In this document: one piece after another, positions 53,501-62,300 of the stretch
How the letters are laid out: each line of letters starts with the position of its first letter
How positions within the stretch are numbered: position 1 is the first letter of the stretch
Origin: Paenibacillus sp. NAIST15-1
GTDB taxonomy: Bacteria > Bacillota > Bacilli > Paenibacillales > Paenibacillaceae
Length of the DNA: 64,000 nucleotides
Direction: 5' to 3'
Assembly (NCBI RefSeq): GCF_001894745.1
Contig: NZ_BBYF01000003.1
Location: 62,001 to 126,000 of the forward strand
Position numbers and translations under genes: made by a program
Notes under the pieces: model-generated
The model's database searches: none
Told to the model about the DNA's origin: nothing
Seen by the model: the letters and a program-made list of their open reading frames with translations, nothing else

Positions 53501-56500
53501 AGGTGTCTGTTCAAATGGAATTAACGAATTTAGCGGTGTGGCATGGAGTGAAGCTGGCAACTCATTATGCTGCAAACTCAGCGCCGTCTTGACTAGTCCA
53601 GCCAATCCCGCCGCGCTGTCAAGGTGGCCTACATTGGACTTGAGCGAACCGAGTCGGATGAACTGCTTACGATCCGTATACTGCATAAATGCTTTTTGAA
53701 TTCCTTTGATTTCAATCGGATCGCCCAACCGGGTTCCTGTTCCGTGCGCTTCGATATAAGAGATCGTTGTTGGATCAATATTAGCATTGCTCCAAGCTTT
53801 TAATAAGGTTTCAGCCTGGGCATCAGGACTTGGGGCAGTGATGCCGTTCGATCTTGCACCGTCTTGAGTAATAGCGCTGCCTTTAATAACTGCATATACA
53901 CGATCGTTATGACGTACCGCTTGCTCCAATGGCTTCAGAAGAATACATACGCTGCCCTCTCCACCGATTGTTCCGTCCGCCTGTTCGCTGAATGCCCGAC
54001 AGCACTCGCTAGGTGAAACAATATTAGATTCCATAGCAAGTTCACGCTCAATCGGCTCAATATCCAGATGGATGCCCCCGGCAAGTGCCAGCTCACACTC
54101 TCCGTTTCGTAAAGCCTGTACTGCTGTATGCACCGCTGTCAACGAAGACGAACATGCCGTTTCAATCACCATGGAAGGGCCATTGAAACCGAAATGGTAC
54201 GATAATCTTCCCGCCAGATTAGCAGGCAAATTGCTTGACATTAACTCATCTATTTTTAGATCCAGGTGTTGATAATACGTCGGAATTATTCCTGCCATAA
54301 AAACACCAACCGGACGATTATGCAGTTCTTCGCGTGTATAACCGGCATCTTCTAGCGTATGGTAGGCCGTTTCCAACATGATACGTTGGTTAGGGTCCAT
54401 TGATTTGGCCAGTTTTGGTGAAATACCGAAAAACTGCGGGTCAAATTCATCGATCCCTTCAAGATAACCGTAGCGCAAATAATTTTTATCCCTATAACCG
54501 GTAGGGTCCAGCAATTTTCTGGATGAGGGAATTTCCCTGATGGTCGTTTGACCGTTCACTAGCATATCCCAGAATTGGTCCGGGCCATCTATTTCAGGCA
54601 GGTGGATTCCGATACCAATGATGGCAATATCCTGCCCGGCCTTCGAAGTTTCCTTACCCTCGCCCGGTTGCACAGATTGTTCCAATCGATCTTTATTCTT
54701 GGGTGCCGAAAGAATGTCATCAGCTGGCTGCATAATATAATCTGCCAGTTGAGCAATAGTGTTGTAGGAAAACAGATCACTGATTTCTAGTTTTATTTCA
54801 GGCAGTTCTTTTTTTAGCAGGTTGTACAGCCGCATAATCTGAATTGAATTTCCGCCAAGTTCAAAAAAGTTGGACTGAATCCCAACATGGGAGAGGTTCA
54901 GCACATTCTTCCAGATATCAACCAGCTTCTGATCCAATTCATGACGCGGTTCGCTGTAGTCTTCACCCGTGCGAACAATTTCAGTGTTTTCCAATGCTTT
55001 GCGATTAATTTTACCGTTCGGTGATAACGGATAGGCTTCACTGTATTGGTAAAAGGAGGGGATCATATAACTCGGCAGCTTATCCGCTAAGAACTGCCGC
55101 AATTCCGCTGTTGATGGCTCTGTTCGAGATTTAAGAAAAGCGCATAATACAGGGTTATTCAGAGCTTTTCCCTGTAGCACGACTACTGCATCCTGAATTT
55201 GCGGGTGCTGTAGCAATGCTTCTTCAATTTCTCCGATCTCTACCCGATAACCGCGGATTTTAACCTGATTATCCACACGACCGAGGTACTGTAAATTGCC
55301 GTCTTTTTGCCACTGGCCCACATCACCGGTTTTGTACATTTTATCTCCAGGAATATCGCTGAACGGATTCGGAATGAAGCGCTCGGCTGTGAGTTCCGGC
55401 TGGCCCAAATATCCGCGCGACAGCCCTGTGCCGCTAACACAAATTTCACCGGGAATGCCGATCGGGCACAGGCGGTTGTTCCGGTCCACTATATATATTT
55501 TTAGATTAGAACGCGGTTTGCCTATCAATGAAATCTCATGCTCAGAATTACCGTCAAAATGATAGGTGCTTGTTTCTACCGTTGTCTCCGCAGGGCCGTA
55601 ACCGTTAATAATTTTCCCGGTAGGATTCAATATCTCGCGACATTTGCGCACCAGACTGATCGGCACATATTCGCTGCCCAGAGACAATGAGGTCAGATCA
55701 GGCAATACAGGGCGCTCGCTCCGTTCTTCTGCTTGCTCCACCAGCATATTCATCAGCACTGGTATTTCATCAATACTGTTAATCCGGTGTTTCTGCAAAT
55801 AGTCCATATACTGGTCGGCATTCTTGCGTACGTCCGGATGAAGCAAGTGCAGTGTTCCACCTGAAACAAGCGGCGAGAAAATCTGCTGAATGGAACTGTC
55901 AAATGCGTAGGAATTGGACAACAGCACCTGATATCCTGGGGTATGATCATATTCTTCTAGCGTCCATAATACAAATTCAGTGAAAGAACGCTGATCAATC
56001 ATTACACCTTTGGGCGTACCAGTTGAACCAGATGTATAAATGACATACGCCAGTGGAAAATCAACGCCCTCATGATCTGCTGCAACTGATTGACCAGCGG
56101 CAGTATTCTCAACTAGCCGGCAGTGGCCCTGCTCCAGCACTACTGTAGTCCTAACCATCGCGGCAGCAACCCCCTGGTACTGCTCCATGGTTACAATAAT
56201 GCTAACCTTGCTACTTTCGACAATATAACGAATACGTTCCTCCGGATAACTTGGATCAATCGGCAAATAAGCACTCCCCGAACCAAGCACTCCCATAATG
56301 GCGGTAATTAAATCAGTCGACCAGTCCATCAGCAAAGCGATAATCCTGCCCTCGCCTGCTCCCCGATCACGCAAAAAACCAGCCAGCCGCTCTGCCTGTT
56401 GGGCCAGCTCACAATAAGTCAGCCTGCTTTCTTGAAAGACCACAGCCGTATATTCGGGCGTGGCTTGAGACTGCTCAACAAAAAATTGATATACGGTTTT

Positions 56501-57901
56501 GTCCTGCTTCAAGTCCATTCGGGCCGTCTGGTTGAACTCCACCAGCAGTTGTTGTTTCTCAACTTCCGTCAATAGCTCCACTCCAGCAACCGGCAGTTCA
56601 GCCTGATTCATGAATTGTTGCAATATCGAAATAAAATGCTCTCCCATCTTGTGTACGATCCATTGTTCGAACAGATCAGAATGATATTCCAGCTTCAGCA
56701 TCGGCCTTCCAGCCAGCAGGAAGGATACGGTCATATCGTAATGATTAACCTCGGCTTCTTCATATCCGATAATGTTGAAGCTGCTAAAAGAGCCCTGCAG
56801 CAATTGCATATCCAGAGGGTAGTTTTCAAACACCAGAATATGGTTAAACAGCGTATCCGTGCCTTTCATCCGGGAAATACTTTGAATATCGCTTAGTGGT
56901 AGATTTTCGGCCTTTTTATAGTGAATTAGCTTATTATGTATGTGTCGAATATAATCAATTACCGACAAATCACTAGCTTCACTTACAATGACAGGAATGG
57001 TATTGATGAACAAACCTAGCATCCGCTCCACCTGAGGAAGTTCATCCGGGCGGCCTGAAACGGTCAGGCCATACACGACCTCATTACTGTCGTTGTACCG
57101 TTGCAAGAGAAGTGCCCAAGCAGCATTCATTATAGAACTGGCCGATACGCTATACGCTCTCGAGAATTCCTCTACTTGAGGGAAAATGCTATGAAGATCG
57201 ATTTCTACCTTATGAATGTCGCCACCCTGTGTTCTCGTCTGCTGCGCATACGGCAGTTTCGTATACGAGCTTAAAGATTCCAATTCGGTCTGCCAAAATT
57301 GGCGAGCCTGCTCATGATCATATTGTTGCAGCCATTTGATGTACGCCTTATAGGCAGGCTTACTGCTGCGGGTTACATGTTGATCATGTAGTAGCAATTC
57401 ATAGGTTTGCAGCCATTCACTCAAAAACAGCCCCAATGACCAGCCATCCAGTATAATGTGATGAAATTGCAATAGAATGGTATAGCTGTTCGTATCTTTC
57501 TTGCACAATACAGTGCGCAGCAGCGGACCTTTTGTGAGATCGAAGCCGTTATTCTGCTCCCGACGTCCAATTTCACTCAACCTGGCTTCTGTATCGGCCG
57601 GAGACAAGGTGGACAGATCCTCTTGGCTCAGGATCAACTTTTGCTGCTTTAATACGATTTGAACAGGCTGACTTAGATTCTCCCAGCGAATGACAGAGCG
57701 AAGACAGTCATTATCCACTGCCATCCAATTCAGTGCCTTCTGCAATATTTCTGCATCCAGTTCACCGGTAATATGCAATGCCACTTGACTCAAATAGAGC
57801 GGCACCTCTGGTTCTTTTAAACAATGAAACAAAATGCCTTCCTGTGTAGGCGACAGCGCAATAATATCTTCAATGTTCTGATTGTTTACCTTTTGGGCCA
57901 T
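50552..57901 (-). CDS. Hybrid NRPS-PKS, C-A-PCP-KS-(AT remnant)-KR-ACP
   Basis: A 2449-residue hybrid (numbered from ATG 57901, GGGAGG 5 nt upstream; the frame opens at 57949). C with HHIILDG (147-153). A about 460-975 with YTSGSTGTPKG, code DSQDSGGVEK; Asp at 278 and Glu at 331 suggest an amide or basic side chain, but the substrate is not assigned. PCP Ser1019 (LGGNS). KS about 1090-1505, intact: TACSSS Cys1250, EAHGTGT His1386, NVGH His1426. About 1530-1810 resembles a KS-AT linker and a shortened AT in which GHSLG reads GIGIG (1682-1686) without Ser. KR about 1840-2270 with GGTGGIA, Ser2218, Tyr2231, Asn2235. Carrier Ser2387 (IGGDS). The module would attach a residue, extend it by two carbons and reduce the beta-keto group. 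Confidence 0.93.
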   Translation of the reverse strand: MAQKVNNQNIEDIIALSPTQEGILFHCLKEPEVPLYLSQVALHITGELDAEILQKALNWMAVDNDCLRSVIRWENLSQPVQIVLKQQKLILSQEDLSTLSPADTEARLSEIGRREQNNGFDLTKGPLLRTVLCKKDTNSYTILLQFHHIILDGWSLGLFLSEWLQTYELLLHDQHVTRSSKPAYKAYIKWLQQYDHEQARQFWQTELESLSSYTKLPYAQQTRTQGGDIHKVEIDLHSIFPQVEEFSRAYSVSASSIMNAAWALLLQRYNDSNEVVYGLTVSGRPDELPQVERMLGLFINTIPVIVSEASDLSVIDYIRHIHNKLIHYKKAENLPLSDIQSISRMKGTDTLFNHILVFENYPLDMQLLQGSFSSFNIIGYEEAEVNHYDMTVSFLLAGRPMLKLEYHSDLFEQWIVHKMGEHFISILQQFMNQAELPVAGVELLTEVEKQQLLVEFNQTARMDLKQDKTVYQFFVEQSQATPEYTAVVFQESRLTYCELAQQAERLAGFLRDRGAGEGRIIALLMDWSTDLITAIMGVLGSGSAYLPIDPSYPEERIRYIVESSKVSIIVTMEQYQGVAAAMVRTTVVLEQGHCRLVENTAAGQSVAADHEGVDFPLAYVIYTSGSTGTPKGVMIDQRSFTEFVLWTLEEYDHTPGYQVLLSNSYAFDSSIQQIFSPLVSGGTLHLLHPDVRKNADQYMDYLQKHRINSIDEIPVLMNMLVEQAEERSERPVLPDLTSLSLGSEYVPISLVRKCREILNPTGKIINGYGPAETTVETSTYHFDGNSEHEISLIGKPRSNLKIYIVDRNNRLCPIGIPGEICVSGTGLSRGYLGQPELTAERFIPNPFSDIPGDKMYKTGDVGQWQKDGNLQYLGRVDNQVKIRGYRVEIGEIEEALLQHPQIQDAVVVLQGKALNNPVLCAFLKSRTEPSTAELRQFLADKLPSYMIPSFYQYSEAYPLSPNGKINRKALENTEIVRTGEDYSEPRHELDQKLVDIWKNVLNLSHVGIQSNFFELGGNSIQIMRLYNLLKKELPEIKLEISDLFSYNTIAQLADYIMQPADDILSAPKNKDRLEQSVQPGEGKETSKAGQDIAIIGIGIHLPEIDGPDQFWDMLVNGQTTIREIPSSRKLLDPTGYRDKNYLRYGYLEGIDEFDPQFFGISPKLAKSMDPNQRIMLETAYHTLEDAGYTREELHNRPVGVFMAGIIPTYYQHLDLKIDELMSSNLPANLAGRLSYHFGFNGPSMVIETACSSSLTAVHTAVQALRNGECELALAGGIHLDIEPIERELAMESNIVSPSECCRAFSEQADGTIGGEGSVCILLKPLEQAVRHNDRVYAVIKGSAITQDGARSNGITAPSPDAQAETLLKAWSNANIDPTTISYIEAHGTGTRLGDPIEIKGIQKAFMQYTDRKQFIRLGSLKSNVGHLDSAAGLAGLVKTALSLQHNELPASLHATPLNSLIPFEQTPVLVNGTLSSWQPVAGEPLRAGVSSFGLSGTNVHIILEKFEPQSVLDGPQNGPDPDQVQQIPYLFTVSGSTPAIVQRKIDGLRQHLMHNHQAALADISYTLNCRRSQDNYRFAVVAHTRKELIERLEQAAEIHARHGQTEARVSLWLQDYIPGAERLYDQLVLTGWINREQRAQYDEYIAASSDDPQLRARAIYASFLYAIVSLLQATGLNYELSGIGIGAAVSNVMQNKGTLANVTDAALHTSLAQHNTNMNEQQWFAHRGILLTAGAIPIHQLLDTASQSTEGSSIPPQQWEADVFGFTQGDHQLLTVLSHLYKAGWNLDLTPIQTGNVVSLPVYPFERKSYWFDMNSTKRKAIEVRHQEQQETGAVTSKLLHRLYWKPTQLQRERKHLLQGVLLIVGEHSDWQEQLANKFRGEGMDVVQMYYGSQYRQLERQVYEVNINEEDQIADVLKQLRDSDQIVNTCIHISSSQPLQDRMVTDRKQLSAVVDGILAPAWYLTRQLALHTAATPARLFHITRNADKVASEDAIVDPLQSFIVSLNRSANHEYPLLESRCIDLEASEWAKDVSLQHIYNEVCWHDETKEVAYRNGTRYVRYLNESVPSKTKRELFRNDGVYLVTGGTGGIATEICRAIASKYRATFVLLGRTREENMSQRQLADIRSLAELGADVQYFAVNIAERNELESTVERISTQYGNVDGVIHAAGILGKRVSLQEASMEDYQDVYEAKVYGTVLLDMLLREHMVDFFMTFSSVDAILSEKNLGPYTSANHFMDQYALQQRQLGRQFISIQWGGWQFTGMGSKNEELQSSHIHEIARLSPLILGYDRKQGVEAFWTITGARSSHLMVTGLDEQDLQALDKQAYFKLEPDLRKRMNASSAKPSIADISLESIESTVARVWTEMLEMEQAPDVNENYFSIGGDSILGIDITVQLSQIYQLQLDANTLFRYDTIRSLSRFIHEQLQDAKPVSKIRSSIPKAVPMNQE

Positions 57902-57926
57902 ACTGACCTCCCGTATAGTTGCGTGA

Positions 57927-59348
57927 TTAAATAATTGCTGAATGGGCAAAAACGTCTTCGATCTTGCTTAGATAGCGAATAATATTGTCCACACGGTCAT
58001 GAATCAGTGTAATACGGAACCAAATTTCATCAGGCCGTTGCAAAATACCAAATACATTGCCGGGAAGAATGCCACAGTTCACTTCATAAAACAGCTTCTT
58101 GAAGAATTCATCATCATTGTCAAACCGGTACTCGGGATTCACTTTAATGAAGAATACATTGCCAATCTGTTGATTGGTATAATCCACAAATACTTTCGAT
58201 CCTTTCACATACTCGGTCACACGTCGAAGCGCATCGGCCTGTATGTTATCCGAAAGCTGAATGCGGGATTGATATTTCGCAAACAGCTTAAGCTCCTGCA
58301 TTTTTTTAAACAATAGATGTTCATCCACATTCTGACTCCAGCCGAATAGTCCCTGGTCAAATAATTTCATATCCTCCAGCGCCGGTTCTTCTCCGGTAAT
58401 CAGCTTATATTTGAAATACAGATTGAGCGCAAAATAGACCAACGAGTGGGTATTCATGCTATTTTCCATCGATGAAATAAAATATTTGTATTTCTCGTCA
58501 ATCCGCGGATCACCAAACCAGTATCCCGTACGGAAACCGGAATAAAACGGTGTATCTTTGGAACAACCATATACTTTAATCACGTAATCAAGCTTATCCG
58601 TCAGATTAAAAATTTCTGTAAAGCCGCGGCTTTTAGGGAAGATCAAGTCCTGGTAGATATTATCTACCACCAAGAAAATCTCATTGGCCTGGCATAATTC
58701 TACGATCTGCTGCAACTCCCTTACATTCTCGCCCTCATAGGTAGATTGGGCAGGATTGTTAGGGTAGGTGATGATTACCGCGACTGTAGAGGGTGTAATC
58801 GCATTACGAATCTCGCAACTGGTGGGCAGATAATTATTTTCTCGTTGTGTATATACGTATTTAGAGGTTGCCTTGTCGTTCAGATTCGACAGTTGGGCAG
58901 CATAGACCGTATAGTTGGGCAAAATCAGAATTACTTCCGGATGCTCCAGCCCTTTTTCAACCTGTTTTAATTTCAAAATTGAATTAATAACACCGTTCAT
59001 CACATTGGTGCAACCGTTCCCGCAGCCTATACCGGCTTGCTCTACCAGCCTGTAGCTAATTTCCGCCCGCTGGGGGGCATTCTGTAACAGTCTTGCCAGC
59101 TCCAGTCTACGGATCAACGCATTCATCTCGGTATAACCATCAGGAGATGTGTAACCCGGCTCTATCTGATGCAAAGCAGAAATTTCGTCCATGGTGAAGA
59201 TTTCTGGAAAGAGATGAACATTAAAGTTCATATTATCCAATATGTTCATTGATTCACGTCTATCAAACAAAATACTCCAATACTGAATCAAGCGTTGGTA
59301 CATTTCCAGATTCTCAAATTTATCCTTGTAGTACGAGTTGTTTGACAT
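57927..59348 (-). CDS. PLP-dependent aminotransferase-like enzyme (fold type I)
   Basis: A 473-residue class I/II aminotransferase-fold protein, longer than the usual 390-430. Recognisable blocks are GCGNGCTNVMNGVINSILKL, ILPNYTVYAAQL, ITYPNNPAQSTYEGE (PNNP substrate/PLP loop), FLVVDNIYQDLIF (Asp contacting the PLP ring nitrogen, Tyr) and VYGCSKDTPFYSGFRTGYWF (Lys of SKD as Schiff base, Arg in GFRTGYW). It would act on a free amino acid or keto acid to supply an unusual building block for the neighbouring modules; some relatives in antibiotic pathways are oxidases or hydroxylases. ATG 59348 has AAAGGA 8 nt upstream. The end overlaps the NRPS-PKS frame region by a few nt. Confidence 0.8.
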   Translation of the reverse strand: MSNNSYYKDKFENLEMYQRLIQYWSILFDRRESMNILDNMNFNVHLFPEIFTMDEISALHQIEPGYTSPDGYTEMNALIRRLELARLLQNAPQRAEISYRLVEQAGIGCGNGCTNVMNGVINSILKLKQVEKGLEHPEVILILPNYTVYAAQLSNLNDKATSKYVYTQRENNYLPTSCEIRNAITPSTVAVIITYPNNPAQSTYEGENVRELQQIVELCQANEIFLVVDNIYQDLIFPKSRGFTEIFNLTDKLDYVIKVYGCSKDTPFYSGFRTGYWFGDPRIDEKYKYFISSMENSMNTHSLVYFALNLYFKYKLITGEEPALEDMKLFDQGLFGWSQNVDEHLLFKKMQELKLFAKYQSRIQLSDNIQADALRRVTEYVKGSKVFVDYTNQQIGNVFFIKVNPEYRFDNDDEFFKKLFYEVNCGILPGNVFGILQRPDEIWFRITLIHDRVDNIIRYLSKIEDVFAHSAII

Positions 59349-59378
59349 GGAAGTATTCCTTTCTATATACAAATTTAA

Positions 59379-62300
59379 TCAGTCTATAAACAAAGAATCC
59401 AGCTCTGCTTGGTCCAGCCCGATCGTCTCAAAATCAGAGGGCGTATATGTTGCCGACTGCCGGGCTGTGCAGTGTGTGATAATGGCAATCAACTGGTCAT
59501 GCCAGGCATGAATTAGCTGATCCATCGCTTCCGTAGTAAAGTGTTCTTTTACATAAGTCACCGAAAGGCGAAGCTGGCCTCCAATCGTCATCGCATTAAC
59601 ATCCAGTCGGACCGAAAAGGCATTGAACAGCCCATTATTATGACCGGTTTGTTCTTCCGCCAGTGCAAACAGACCAGGAGCGGATAAGGAAACAAAATCA
59701 CCAAGATAATTAAATCGGATCATCTGCCCGATTGGTGATTCTAACATTGAAAGAATGGATGAAGGCTGTAAATGCCGACTTATCAAATAATCGAAACCTT
59801 TATTCGGCACACTGCGTAGCTGTTCTTTGACTAGTTTGATCTGCTGCTCTAGATCAGCGGCAGGCAGTTCAATCCGAACTGGGAAAATGCTTGTGAACCA
59901 GCCTACCGTTCGAGATACATCCACGGCCTCGCTAAACCTCTCTCTTCCATGCCCCTCCAGCTCCAGCAGAATGCAAGAACCAGTATCCAGTTGTTGCACT
60001 ACCTGTGCTAGTGCGATAATTAGCAGATCAACTGGTTCCGTGTGATACGCGGAATTGGTGCGAAGCAGCCATTGACTCGTCCAATCTGCGCTTAACCGTT
60101 TGGTCACGGTAGCTGTGTGGCGATTTTCCACCGCTCGGATGTTCGGTGCGTTTCCTCCACTCCAGTCATCAAATATTTCGGTCCAGTAAGATATGCTTGT
60201 GGAAGTCAACGAAGCAGCATAGTGTTCCAATTCCTCTGTCCATTGCTGGTAGGATGATGTTTTAGCTGGCAGTACAGCTTCATGACCGTCTTTCTTTGCC
60301 GTTAAGATGGTAATCAAGTCCTCCAGTAAGATACGCCAAGAAACACCATCAACTACTAGGTGATGTGCTGTTAGCAGCAACCTTGCGCCTTGACTCCCGA
60401 GTTCAAAAAAAATCGCCTTGAACAGCAGATCAGACTGCAAGTCAAATGACGATTTTAATGTACTGCCCGCCGCTTCGATCCTTTCCAGCTGCTGATCATA
60501 CGACAAGGACGACAAATCCAGTTGTTGCACCTGAAGAGGAAGATCCAGATGAACAGGATTATAAAAAAGAACACGATCATCATTCAGATTTAATCTCAAA
60601 CTGTCATGATGAACAATTAGCGCTTGCAGGCCCGATTCTATCATTTCCAATGTAACCGAGGCATCCAGCGACAATAGTACCGATTGATGATAATAATCCT
60701 GCTGAGTCAATTGCTGATCAAAGAACCATTCGTGTATGGGAGAACGCTTCAAGACCCCCTCCGCTATTCGATGACGATCTTCCTGTTCTGCGCCTTTATC
60801 TTTGACAAGGTAAGCCACCATATCGCCGATTCGCGAATATGTCAGAATATCGTTGACCTTTAGGACATATCCTGCTGTTTTCATTCTGGAAGATAGCTGA
60901 ATCGCCTTAATGGAATCGCCACCTAATTGAAAAAACTCGTGCTCCAATCGTACAACCGGAATATTCAAAAGCTGTTGCAGCGTGTCGGTTAACAACTGTT
61001 GTTCCACTGAATACAGATACTGAAGCTCGTCCTTGTTAGACTCCACAGATACTTCTAGCTCCATTATCGGCACTGGTAATTTGGAAAAATCGATTTTACC
61101 ATTAATCGTTAACGGGATTTCGTTCACTTCAATTAGCTGTGGAATCATATACAACGGCAACTTGGCGGCAAGTTTTGTTTTGATCATTGCCAGTTCTACA
61201 GGCGTTTTCATTACCAGATAGGCGCAAAGCTTACTTCGTTGGTCACTCTTACCTGCATTTACAGTCTGTTGATCGGTATGCTCCGCATCGTTCATCCGGT
61301 ATCCCAGCACGGCTGCATTGGAAATTTCATCAATTTCCAATAATGCCGTTTCGATTTCACCTATTTCAATACGGTACCCATTCAATTTGACTTGACGGTC
61401 TTTGCGGCCCATGTATTCCAGATGATTGCGCTCCGTAAAACGGACCAAATCGCCTGTCCGATACATCTTTTGCTGCGAATGAAACGGATTTGGTATAAAG
61501 GCTGCTTCCGACAATCGCTCCCGGTTCCAGTAACCTCTTGCCACTCCTGCACCTGATATGAACAATTCTCCAATGCAGCCTGTCGGTACAGGCTGCAAAT
61601 GCTCATCCAGCACATACAACTGCACATTAGCCGCCGGCTTGCCGATCGGTACAGAAACATCAGTATCCTCTAGGGGGTCATATTTATGAATCATACAGCC
61701 TACCGTAGCTTCCGTCGGACCGTATTCATTATAAATATGAATATTTGCACCGAAGCAATCATTTATTTCCTTGGCGATTGAGGTGTTCAGATTCTCACCG
61801 CCTACGATCAGAGTGCGTATAGAGCTCTGTGTATACGATTGCTCACGTAGTAAAGACAAATGCGCAGGCGTCAGTTTCAGTACAGTAACCTTGTTATCTC
61901 GCAAGATATCATACAATACAAAACCATGGTCTGATTCACTATAAATTCTCAGCTCATGCCCACCTATTAACGGTGTAAAGATAGACGTAACCGTCAAATC
62001 AAATGACAATGAAGAATATAAAGCGAAGACTTCCGGTGTTTGCCGCACGTAAACCTTATGAGCCCACCAGATGTAATTCGTCAGATTGCTGTGTTCGATC
62101 ATAACGCCCTTCGGCTTGCCGGTTGAACCGGAAGTATAAATCATATAAGCAAGTTCGCTCGGACCTGCCGACGGTCCGGTAATTGTCCAAACTGCTGCGT
62201 CATCTTCATCCTGTTGCTCCGGCCAAAGAATAGTCCCGCTGTAATCCACATCTGCTGGCAGTTCCCGATTCAGTACCATACAGTTTATGGTGCTATCTTG

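Noticed and set aside
50552-57949. Intact cis-acyltransferase in the PKS module
   Set aside because: No GHSxG motif is present in the segment between KS and KR; the aligned position reads GIGIG and much of the fold is missing.
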